Source of the DNA: Azonexus sp.
GTDB lineage: Bacteria; Pseudomonadota; Gammaproteobacteria; Burkholderiales; Rhodocyclaceae
Reading direction: 5' to 3'
Length of the DNA: 64,000 bases
Assembly: GCF_030824335.1 (NCBI RefSeq)
Contig: NZ_JAVBXX010000014.1
Span: 1-64,000 of the forward strand
Part shown: positions 50,258 through 56,855 of the stretch, in pieces
Numbering within the stretch: position 1 is the first letter of the stretch
Layout: each line of letters starts with the position of its first letter
Notes under the pieces: generated by a model
Database searches by the model: none
Told to the model about the DNA's origin: nothing
Seen by the model: only the letters and a program-made list of their open reading frames with translations
Made by a program: the position numbers and the translations under genes

Positions 50258-52000
50258 TCAGGTATTGAGCTTTTCCAGAGCATCACGCAGTTTTGCGGGT
50301 TCGTCCAGACGGAGTATTTTGCGCACGCTGGGGGCGATCTCGCTGACATCGGCCTTCAGTATCCGGCTCTTGACCTTGAGAACTTGCGACGGGTGCATGG
50401 AAAAAGTGCGCAGTCCCATGCCCAGCAGCAAACGGGTCAGCTTGGGGTCGCCCGCCATTTCCCCGCAAACCGAAACCGGCACGCCGGCCTTTTCAGCGCT
50501 GGATATGGTGTGGGCCAGCAACATCAGTACGGCAGGGTGCAGCGGATCGTAAAGACTGGCTACCTGCTCGTCGGATCGGTCAATAGCCAGTGTGTACTGG
50601 ATCAGGTCGTTGGTGCCGATGGACAGGAAGTCCAGGCGGCGCAAAAACAGCCCGACAGCCAGTGCGGCAGCCGGGATTTCGATCATGCCGCCGACCTGGA
50701 TATGTTCGTCGAAGCTCACTTTTTCACCGCGCAGGCCGGACTTGGCCTGTTCGAGCGCCGCTAGCGTCTGATCGATTTCATGCGCATGGGCGAGCATCGG
50801 AATGAGCAGCTTGATTGGCCCGTATTTCGAAGCGCGCAAGATGGCCCGCAACTGGGTCTGGAACATCTTGGGTTCGGCCAAAGACAAGCGGATCGCTCGC
50901 CGGCCAAGTGCCGGATTGGTCTTGACGCGGTCACCGGCACTGTTGTTTGGCCGCAGGTCCTTGTCGTTGCCCAGATCGAAGGTACGGATGGTAACCGGGC
51001 GGCCGGCCATGCCCTTGACCACTTTTTTGTAGGCTTCGTATTGCTCCCGCTCATCTGGCATGTCGCCGCGATCCAGAAACAGGAATTCAGTACGGAACAA
51101 ACCGATACCGTCGGCCCCGCCTTCCAGCGCATCACGGACGTCGCCGGGCAACTCGATGTTGGCGTGCAGTGCCACGTCGATCCCGTCCAGCGTGACCGAT
51201 GGGGAGGTTTTCAGGCGCTTGAGCTGGGACTTTTCCAGCTCAACCTGTTCCTTGCGCAACCGATATTCCTCAAGCACGCGCTGGTCGGGATTGACGATGA
51301 CCACGCCACGCATGCCGTCGACGATCAACTGCTCACCATCGCGAATCAGGTTGCGCCCGTTTTCCAGACCGAGCACCGCCGGAATCGCCATGCTGCGGGC
51401 CAGGATCGCGGTGTGCGAAGTGGCGCCGCCGACATCGGTGATGAAGGAAGCGAAACGGTGATCCTTGAAGGCGATGGTGTCAGCCGGCGACAGGTCGTGG
51501 GCAACGACGATCAGCGACTCTTCCTTGGTGTGCTTGCCGCTTTTCAGCGAAGCCCGTCCCGGGTGGCCGAGCAATTCCTTGATTACCCGCTCGACGACCT
51601 GAACAACGTCAAACTTTCGTTCGCGCAGATAAGGATCGTCGAACTGCTCGAACTGGTGCACGATGTGTTCCATTTGCTGAACCAGTGCCCATTCGGCGTT
51701 GCAACGCCGTTCGCGAATGATATCGCGGGGTTTTTCTGCCAGTTCGGCGTCTTCCAGGAACATGGTGTGAATGTCGATGAAGGCGGCGAGCTCGGCCGGT
51801 GCGTGCTCGGTGTTTTCCTTCATGGTCAGCAGTTCGTTTTTGACGGCCAGTATGGCTGCATCGAAACGGGCGATTTCCTTGTCGACCAAGCGCGGTGCCA
51901 GCGTCAGGTGCGACACCTCCAGCGTCGCGTGCGACATCAGCATTGCCCGCCCGATGGCGATGCCGGCAGAAACACCCAGACCGTGCAGGGTAAAACTCAT
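50258..52000 (-). CDS. ptsI: Phosphoenolpyruvate-protein phosphotransferase (PTS enzyme I)
   Basis: Cytoplasmic enzyme I of 580 residues that moves phosphate from PEP to HPr. The phosphohistidine segment is GGATSHTAILARSMAIPAV. The PEP-binding C-terminal domain shows GIGLFRTEFLF, RTFDLGNDK and the active-site SVCGEMAGDP. Length matches EI. It lies five bases after ptsH. No sugar-specific EIIBC genes are nearby. Confidence 0.97.
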   Translation of the reverse strand: MSFTLHGLGVSAGIAIGRAMLMSHATLEVSHLTLAPRLVDKEIARFDAAILAVKNELLTMKENTEHAPAELAAFIDIHTMFLEDAELAEKPRDIIRERRCNAEWALVQQMEHIVHQFEQFDDPYLRERKFDVVQVVERVIKELLGHPGRASLKSGKHTKEESLIVVAHDLSPADTIAFKDHRFASFITDVGGATSHTAILARSMAIPAVLGLENGRNLIRDGEQLIVDGMRGVVIVNPDQRVLEEYRLRKEQVELEKSQLKRLKTSPSVTLDGIDVALHANIELPGDVRDALEGGADGIGLFRTEFLFLDRGDMPDEREQYEAYKKVVKGMAGRPVTIRTFDLGNDKDLRPNNSAGDRVKTNPALGRRAIRLSLAEPKMFQTQLRAILRASKYGPIKLLIPMLAHAHEIDQTLAALEQAKSGLRGEKVSFDEHIQVGGMIEIPAAALAVGLFLRRLDFLSIGTNDLIQYTLAIDRSDEQVASLYDPLHPAVLMLLAHTISSAEKAGVPVSVCGEMAGDPKLTRLLLGMGLRTFSMHPSQVLKVKSRILKADVSEIAPSVRKILRLDEPAKLRDALEKLNT

Positions 52001-52005
52001 GGGAT

Positions 52006-52275
52006 TTATTCTCCCTCGCCAAAGTAGTCAGCGATCAAGGCCAGCAGAGCCTCCATAGCCTCCGCCTCGTCGCTGCCATTGGTTTCAATGCCAACCGTCG
52101 AGCCCTTTCCGGCAGCCAGCATCATGACCCCCATGATGCTTTTGGCGTTGATGCGGCGACTACCTTTACTCATCCACACCTCGCACTGAAATTTCCCGGC
52201 AAGTTGAGTAAGTTTGGCGGAAGCCCGGGCATGCAAGCCCAGCTTGTTGATGATGGTGGTTTCCCTGGTCAGCAT
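52006..52275 (-). CDS. ptsH: Phosphocarrier protein HPr
   Basis: Small phosphocarrier of 89 residues. The active-site His15 is in KLGLHARAS, and Ser46 lies in AKSIMGVMML, the region phosphorylated by HPr kinase in species that have it. It lies three bases downstream of the EIIA(Man)-type gene and five before ptsI. Confidence 0.97.
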   Translation of the reverse strand: MLTRETTIINKLGLHARASAKLTQLAGKFQCEVWMSKGSRRINAKSIMGVMMLAAGKGSTVGIETNGSDEAEAMEALLALIADYFGEGE

Positions 52276-52278
52276 GAG

Positions 52279-52677
52279 TCAATGGTCCGGCAAATTGAGA
52301 ATGCCGCCCCGGCCACCGTCTCGGGCATGGGACAGCAGGGTTTTCAGGTCTTTGTCGCGGTGCGTGAGGGCAGACAGCAACATGGGCAGATTTACGCCGG
52401 ACAAACCGACAACTTGGTCTGCAGCCAGCAATTTCATGGAAAGATTGGCGGGCGATGCGCCAAACAGATCGGTCAGCACCAGTACACCATGCCCACTGTC
52501 TACCGTAGACAGCATCTGGCGGGCAAGCGGCAACAAATCGAGCGGGTCATCCTGTGCTGCAACGCCAAGTTGGGTGAGCTGGATTGGTCGTTTGTTCAGC
52601 ACGTGACACGCATTCTGCACGAGCGCTTCGCCGTAACTACCATGCGTGATGAGAAAAATGCCAATCATGTCAGGCAT
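52279..52677 (-). CDS. PTS EIIA component, mannose family
   Basis: Cytoplasmic EIIA(Man) domain protein of 132 residues. The phosphorylated His lies in IFLITHGSYGEAL, and VLVLTDLFGASPANL is the second family block. The start at 52677 has an AGG six bases upstream; a start three codons later is possible. With ptsH and ptsI it makes a regulatory PTS lacking a permease, a known arrangement in betaproteobacteria. Confidence 0.9.
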   Translation of the reverse strand: MPDMIGIFLITHGSYGEALVQNACHVLNKRPIQLTQLGVAAQDDPLDLLPLARQMLSTVDSGHGVLVLTDLFGASPANLSMKLLAADQVVGLSGVNLPMLLSALTHRDKDLKTLLSHARDGGRGGILNLPDH

Positions 52678-52740
52678 TCTAACCTGCACGGATTGAAATT
52701 AGCCTACCGGCCTAGGTACAGATGTCGCAACAGGATTGGA

Positions 52741-52779
52741 AACAGAAAAACAAAGGGCTGACGGAATGCCCGTCAGCCC
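52741..52779 (-). terminator. Terminator of the secreted-repeat-protein operon
   Basis: A perfect ten-base stem GGGCTGACGG/CCGTCAGCCC closes on a short loop. On the minus strand it is followed by TTTGTTTTTCTG. It lies about 28 bases after the stop codon of the last repeat-protein gene. Confidence 0.85.
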
Positions 52780-52807
52780 ACGAACTGTACTCGGATTTTG
52801 TTCTGAA

Positions 52808-53038
52808 TTACTTGCCGCCAATGACGCCGGCTTCGTTCGCTGCAGTATTGCCTTTACCAACAGCCACAGCCGTTGCATTGGTCTGCTTGGCCTTGATGGT
52901 GGTATTGCCCTGAATCTGGGTACCACCCTTGATTGCGCCGGTGGTGTTCTTGGCGGTGTTGTTTTCACCAACTGCAATTGCAGCAACATTCTTGTTTTCC
53001 GCCTGAATGTTGGTGTTGCCCTGAATCTGGACACCCTG
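52808..53038 (-). repeat. Duplicated coding segment, copy 1
   Basis: This 231-base segment is about 96% identical to 53195-53425. About ten differences were counted by eye, and all are silent. It encodes the two 37-residue repeats. Confidence 0.85.
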
Positions 53039-53149
53039 AGCATTCGGGGAGCCCATCGAACCACGCGGGTTAGCCTGGGAAGCCTGACCGAAAGCGGCCG
53101 TAGAAACGATGGCAGAAGCCAGTGCAACAATCGCAAATTTCTTATTCAT
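52808..53149 (-). CDS. Secreted repeat protein A (candidate amyloid-like or beta-solenoid subunit)
   Basis: No known family was recognised. The product is 113 residues with a clear signal peptide (about 1-22, ending AAFGQ). A short linker precedes two tandem 37-residue repeats (about 40-76 and 77-113), both of the pattern QIQGNT-x-I-x-A, then N-x-x-A-x-AVG, then NTA-x-N and G-x-I-x-GG. The composition (Asn, Gln, Gly, Ala, Val; no Cys) resembles curlin and other amyloid or beta-solenoid subunits, which is an inference. The last 76 residues are identical to those of the neighbouring upstream gene. A strong ribosome site (AGGGGG) precedes the ATG. It is the last gene of a ten-gene locus of exported proteins. 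Confidence 0.8.
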   Translation of the reverse strand: MNKKFAIVALASAIVSTAAFGQASQANPRGSMGSPNAQGVQIQGNTNIQAENKNVAAIAVGENNTAKNTTGAIKGGTQIQGNTTIKAKQTNATAVAVGKGNTAANEAGVIGGK

Positions 53150-53194
53150 TTAAAACCCCCTTGATAATTGAATGGATTGCTAAGCAGAAACTGC

Positions 53195-53425
53195 TTACTT
53201 GCCACCAATGACGCCGGCTTCGTTCGCTGCTGTATTGCCTTTACCAACAGCCACGGCCGTTGCATTGGTCTGCTTGGCCTTGATGGTGGTATTGCCCTGA
53301 ATCTGGGTACCACCCTTGATTGCGCCGGTGGTGTTCTTGGCGGTGTTATTTTCACCAACTGCAATTGCAGCAACATTCTTGTTTTCTGCTTGAATGTTGG
53401 TATTGCCCTGAATTTGAACGCCTTG
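53195..53425 (-). repeat. Duplicated coding segment, copy 2
   Basis: Partner of 52808-53038. The similarity stops abruptly at the linker, so signal peptides and linkers of the two genes differ while the repeat parts encode identical protein. Confidence 0.85.
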
Positions 53426-53509
53426 CGGGTTGCTCGAGCGCTGGGCTTGCTGAGCGATAACCGGGGTAGCGATAACAGCGGAAGCGATGAGGATGGACAA
53501 AAGACGCAT
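53195..53509 (-). CDS. Secreted repeat protein B, paralogue of the next gene
   Basis: No known family was recognised. The protein is 104 residues with a signal peptide (about 1-19, ending PVIAQ), a linker QQAQRSSNPQG and then the same two 37-residue repeats as repeat protein A, identical residue for residue. AGGAG stands before the ATG. The signal peptides of the two proteins are unrelated, so the duplication or conversion covered only the repeat part. Two nearly equal subunits side by side recall major/minor subunit pairs such as CsgA/CsgB, though here the repeats do not differ at all. Confidence 0.8.
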   Translation of the reverse strand: MRLLSILIASAVIATPVIAQQAQRSSNPQGVQIQGNTNIQAENKNVAAIAVGENNTAKNTTGAIKGGTQIQGNTTIKAKQTNATAVAVGKGNTAANEAGVIGGK

Positions 53510-53549
53510 GATATTCTCCTAATTGAAAGTGGACGACAGAGATGCTTGA

Positions 53550-54176
53550 TTAACTGCCAACTACCTTGAAAACCACGCGACGATTTTTTGGGTCTCGCGC
53601 ATCAAGATTTCTTAGCGGGTCATTCGACCCCTTGCCGATTGGTACCAAACGCTTGCGTTCGATATTGCTGCGGGTAGATACATAATTGACCACGGATGCC
53701 GCACGGTCACGAGACAGGGACATATTCCGTTCGGCATTGCCGGTCGAGTCCGTGTGACCTTCAACGATGATACAAGTACTGGGATTAAGAGCCAAAACCT
53801 TGGCGATCTGATCCAGTGTATTTTCTGATGTCTGCGAAATCGTTGCGCTACCGATATTGAAATTTATCGTGAAATCAACACTGATCCCATTGGTACCAGG
53901 CGGAAGTGATTGACAATCAGCAGCACCTCCAGCACTGACAGGGGCACTATTTTGCGTAGCGGTCTGTGGTTCAGCATCAAAAACGATAGCTCGGGTACGC
54001 TTTTTGGTCGGGCTACCTCCATCCATACCAGCAGGGGCCGTTGCATTCATGGCACGTTCAAGCTCACGCAACTTTTCTGCATCATTGTCGGAAGCAGTAG
54101 CTGCTGAAACGCCAGCGAGCAATGTCGTCATCAGCAGTCCGACTCGAAACAGATTACCTGCACCCGTGTGTTTCAT
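53550..54176 (-). CDS. Secreted OmpA-family protein
   Basis: Periplasmic or outer-membrane-associated protein of 208 residues. A signal peptide (about 1-28, ending AATAS) precedes a low-complexity region (about 30-85). An OmpA-like peptidoglycan-binding domain follows (about 98-205) with VEGHTDSTGNAERNMSLSRDRAASV and a final RRVVFKV strand. There is no transmembrane barrel and no lipobox Cys at the cleavage site. In this locus it could anchor an exported assembly to the cell wall. GAGG precedes the start. Confidence 0.85.
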   Translation of the reverse strand: MKHTGAGNLFRVGLLMTTLLAGVSAATASDNDAEKLRELERAMNATAPAGMDGGSPTKKRTRAIVFDAEPQTATQNSAPVSAGGAADCQSLPPGTNGISVDFTINFNIGSATISQTSENTLDQIAKVLALNPSTCIIVEGHTDSTGNAERNMSLSRDRAASVVNYVSTRSNIERKRLVPIGKGSNDPLRNLDARDPKNRRVVFKVVGS

Positions 54177-54183
54177 TTTTGCC

Positions 54184-54498
54184 TCACTTGCAAACGTTAA
54201 TGACTTCTTTTGTTGTGACTACAATATCTTTGGGTTGCCGCCCCTTGGCGGTTTTCGGATCAACGGTACCAATATTCAGATTGCAGCCGCCGGTGCGTTT
54301 ATCGCCAATATTGACGACCTTGTTCTGTTGTGCGGGATTGGCAGCCTTCCCATCCGAAGTGGCCCATTTTTTGGCCATTGCATTATTAACCTTGGTCTGC
54401 GACCTTGCATCGAGATTTTGGTCAGCGCCCACTATCGCTGGAAATAAACCAACAATAATCATTGAGGTCAGCCATTTGATCTTATTTGCACTCTTCAT
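54184..54498 (-). CDS. Secreted protein of unknown family, cysteine-containing
   Basis: No family recognised. The protein is 104 residues with a signal peptide (about 1-25, ending IVGAD). The mature part is rich in Lys, Asn, Asp and Gln and has two cysteines (near residue 72 and the penultimate residue), suggesting one disulfide in the periplasm. The start lies 17 bases inside the end of the preceding gene, with GGAGGAG six bases upstream, so the pair is translationally coupled. Confidence 0.7.
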   Translation of the reverse strand: MKSANKIKWLTSMIIVGLFPAIVGADQNLDARSQTKVNNAMAKKWATSDGKAANPAQQNKVVNIGDKRTGGCNLNIGTVDPKTAKGRQPKDIVVTTKEVINVCK

Positions 54499-54790
54499 TT
54501 GTCACTCCTCCAATGGTGGTGCAAGCTTTTTTGTTTCTTCCTGAAGCCACGGTGGTGATATTTGACGTCGAGACATTGATCCGCATATCGCCACGCTTGT
54601 CACCTTGAATCACACCAACACGGTTCTTGGCAACGTTATTTTCACCCGTCGCTACCGCTGTCATGTTTTTGGTTGTCACATTGATCTCTGTATTCCCCTG
54701 CACCCGAGTTTTCGGTGTAACTTGCGCTATTGCTGCAGAGCACAATGAAATACCCAAGAGAAACAGCCCTGCACTTTTAAGCTTAAGCAT
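54482..54790 (-). CDS. Secreted repeat protein C, divergent paralogue
   Basis: Protein of 102 residues with a signal peptide (about 1-22, ending AAIAQ). The mature part has one good copy of the repeat seen in proteins A and B (VQGNTEINV, then KNMTAVATGENNVAKN and GVIQGD). A second, degenerate copy follows (MRINVSTSNITTVASGRN). It ends in a tail with two cysteines (near residue 89 and the penultimate position). It could cap or nucleate a polymer of A/B; that is inference. It begins one base after the stop of the HExxH gene. Confidence 0.75.
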   Translation of the reverse strand: MLKLKSAGLFLLGISLCSAAIAQVTPKTRVQGNTEINVTTKNMTAVATGENNVAKNRVGVIQGDKRGDMRINVSTSNITTVASGRNKKACTTIGGVTNEECK

Positions 54791-54791
54791 C

Positions 54792-55694
54792 TTACAGCCC
54801 CTCCATCAAGGTCAGCGGAAGCCGTATCGGCGGGCTACTTCTGCGGAAGGCTGAGCGCATTGCCTCAAGCTCTTCCTCCGAGACACCCAATCGCCGGTGA
54901 TTAAAAGATTTTGGATCTGGTGTAAACATAAGATACGCCTGCATCTCGTTCACCACCAGCGTTTGATCTTCTATGAAGTAATTATAGGCATGCAAAAACT
55001 TCCGGAAAAGCTCGCGTTGCTGCTCCGTCAACTTTTCATTCCAGAATCGCTCACAGAATTTGGCATAGTGTGGGTTGGAGTAGAACTCGGCATGGGACAT
55101 TTCATGCAGCAGAATGGCATAACGGGCACCGGAAGAAATCATCGGCTCATCCGTTTTTCTCTCCTGCGTTTGTGGTACTGAAATAATCACCACGTCAGGA
55201 CGTATGGCTTGGTAAAACCCTCTGAATTCACGTACCAACATCTGTTTGATCAGAAAGTCCCGGACAGCGATTTCATGACTGTTCAACTCAATTTTGTCGC
55301 GCAGTGCAAAATTGAAAAACTGGACCAGTTCTGAAACCAGAAAATCATGTCCAAATGCAAAGTTCGCCTTATTGCGCCTGGCTGCAGCAATATGGGCGGC
55401 CAACTCGTCATCATTCAGGACTTTCGGATAAGGCGCGCCCGCAAAGCGCTGTTCAGTGAACTGCGTCGCACGGTTGAACGAGCCTCCCTGAAAATTTAGT
55501 CCAGGGAAGTCGAAGACGTAAATATTCTGATTGTCGGCGTATTGCCAAATAACCAGTTCATCTGATTTCGCTTGGAAAATTTGCTGGAAGTTTCCGGCGA
55601 ATAACTCGGCGGCAAACGAGCTAACACTCGCCAAAACCAGTAATCCGGCAACCAGAAATCTCTGCAACTTTAAGGTCAATGTGTTGAGCGCCAT
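54792..55694 (-). CDS. Secreted HExxH protein, putative zinc peptidase
   Basis: No named family recognised. The protein is 300 residues with a signal peptide (about 1-29, ending SSFAAE). A zinc-binding-type motif, HEMSH, lies at residues 197-201 inside ILLHEMSHAEFYSN. A possible third ligand is Glu250 in NEMQAYLMF, about 50 residues downstream, a spacing seen in gluzincins. The N-terminal half is rich in aromatic residues. Within the locus a maturation protease for the exported repeat proteins or a wall-remodelling enzyme is plausible. Catalysis is unproven. Confidence 0.7.
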   Translation of the reverse strand: MALNTLTLKLQRFLVAGLLVLASVSSFAAELFAGNFQQIFQAKSDELVIWQYADNQNIYVFDFPGLNFQGGSFNRATQFTEQRFAGAPYPKVLNDDELAAHIAAARRNKANFAFGHDFLVSELVQFFNFALRDKIELNSHEIAVRDFLIKQMLVREFRGFYQAIRPDVVIISVPQTQERKTDEPMISSGARYAILLHEMSHAEFYSNPHYAKFCERFWNEKLTEQQRELFRKFLHAYNYFIEDQTLVVNEMQAYLMFTPDPKSFNHRRLGVSEEELEAMRSAFRRSSPPIRLPLTLMEGL

Positions 55695-55712
55695 CTGAAT
55701 CCAGTCCTTCTA

Positions 55713-56030
55713 TCAATGGTTTAACCGATATGCGCGTGCACGAAGCACGTGATTTTGTCTTCCCCTGAGACTTGGTGAGGGCATTTGTAGGTAACGTTGC
55801 TGAGGCTGGGCAGCGGGAACAAGAATGATGGGAGTACGAACTCCTGCGATAACCTCCCATTTCAGGTCGTGCTGTGTTGCAGGATAAACGATAGTACGTG
55901 TGACCACGCTCGGCTTGCCGTCACCAACAGGCTCGGTATCTTCATCCAGTACGATTCCGGCGTGAACTGTCGGCAAAACTGTGCCGAGCAGAAAAAAAGC
56001 CAGAACGTTATTTTTCGCGGACAGCCACAT
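55713..56030 (-). CDS. Small secreted protein of unknown function
   Basis: No family recognised. The protein is 105 residues. The start at 56030 was chosen because it gives a good signal peptide (about 1-25, ending TVHAG); a longer frame upstream to 56129 would bury it. The mature part contains a beta-rich stretch (VVTRTIVYPATQHDLKWEVI) and a basic, Arg-rich C-terminus. It overlaps the preceding gene by 23 bases. Confidence 0.6.
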   Translation of the reverse strand: MWLSAKNNVLAFFLLGTVLPTVHAGIVLDEDTEPVGDGKPSVVTRTIVYPATQHDLKWEVIAGVRTPIILVPAAQPQQRYLQMPSPSLRGRQNHVLRARAYRLNH

Positions 56031-56325
56031 TTCCGTTCTTGTCTCTGATGATCTCGTAAGTTTTCCCGGACTTGCGCGACTTGTAGTCACGTTGCCCTTT
56101 CGGCACCTTCTCCCCATCGATGTACACATCGTCGTTGATCACGGCAATCCCTTCCATTTCAACCGATGAATCTATAGTGCCGGCCGAATTTTCAGCAACA
56201 TTAGATCCAGACGAGCCTTTGGTTTGCACTTTGACTCCATAGGCAGACAGGTCAACCGCCACTTGTGCCGCTACAGGCAAAGTGCTGGCAGAAAACAAAG
56301 CAATAATGAATAGTGTACGTTTCAA
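56008..56325 (-). CDS. Small secreted protein with a GxSGSNVAEN-type segment
   Basis: No family recognised. The protein is 105 residues, starting at a TTG (56325) with GGAG 11 bases upstream, and has a signal peptide (about 1-20, ending PVAAQ). The mature part has KGSSGSNVAENSAGTI, loosely like one rung of the repeats in proteins A-C. A segment VYIDGEKVPKGQRDYKSRKSG with a final NGNVAVREK follows. It looks like a beta-rich surface protein. Confidence 0.65.
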   Translation of the reverse strand: MKRTLFIIALFSASTLPVAAQVAVDLSAYGVKVQTKGSSGSNVAENSAGTIDSSVEMEGIAVINDDVYIDGEKVPKGQRDYKSRKSGKTYEIIRDKNGNVAVREK

Positions 56326-56413
56326 CTTGATTCTAGCTCCTGAAGCCGGTGCTCGGTAGCGGATGAGGCAAGATGAGTTCGCCGGGAAAAAGAGAACCTC
56401 AATTGCCGATCGA

Positions 56414-56845
56414 TCAGCGCGGCCCTCTTGGGGGCATCACGACATCAGGGTTTACGGCAGGACGGTCAGCATAGACACGGGCTTTTTCAATTAAAGCACC
56501 GGATTGCTCCTGATTGCCCCCCGACTTACGCCCCGGGCGAACCGTGACAGGGCCATTCGGCGTTTGCATAATGACGACCGCCGCACCAATTTCCTGTCGT
56601 GAGTCTTCCGGAACAACAGGCTTGCTCCGCTCCCGAACCTTGGCATCATATTGCCGTTCATCTGCCGGTGCCCCACCGCGAGGAGACAATACTCCCTCAT
56701 CTTCCTGGAGATTGATGTCTTGCGTATCCGCTGTTTTTACCCGGCCCTTGTTTTCACCAGTTAAGACAATTTCTCCAGCATGAATTTGTGACGTAGTCAG
56801 AATCAGCAACAATGATTGCAGGAGTCTTTTTACTTTGATCTTCAT
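56414..56845 (-). CDS. Secreted protein of unknown family, charged and Pro-rich
   Basis: No family recognised. The protein is 143 residues with a signal peptide (about 1-23, ending QIHAG). The mature part is rich in Asp, Glu, Arg and Pro, with one beta-like segment (GAAVVIMQTPNGPVTVRPG) and no cysteine. AAGGAG stands seven bases before the ATG. It follows the CsgG-like gene by ten bases. Confidence 0.65.
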   Translation of the reverse strand: MKIKVKRLLQSLLLILTTSQIHAGEIVLTGENKGRVKTADTQDINLQEDEGVLSPRGGAPADERQYDAKVRERSKPVVPEDSRQEIGAAVVIMQTPNGPVTVRPGRKSGGNQEQSGALIEKARVYADRPAVNPDVVMPPRGPR

Positions 56846-56855
56846 GATTCACTCC

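Noticed and set aside
52808..53509. Repeat proteins as YadA-like trimeric adhesin heads
   Set aside because: The AVG-x-x-N pattern is reminiscent, but each protein is about 100 residues with no C-terminal membrane anchor or stalk, so a free exported subunit fits better.
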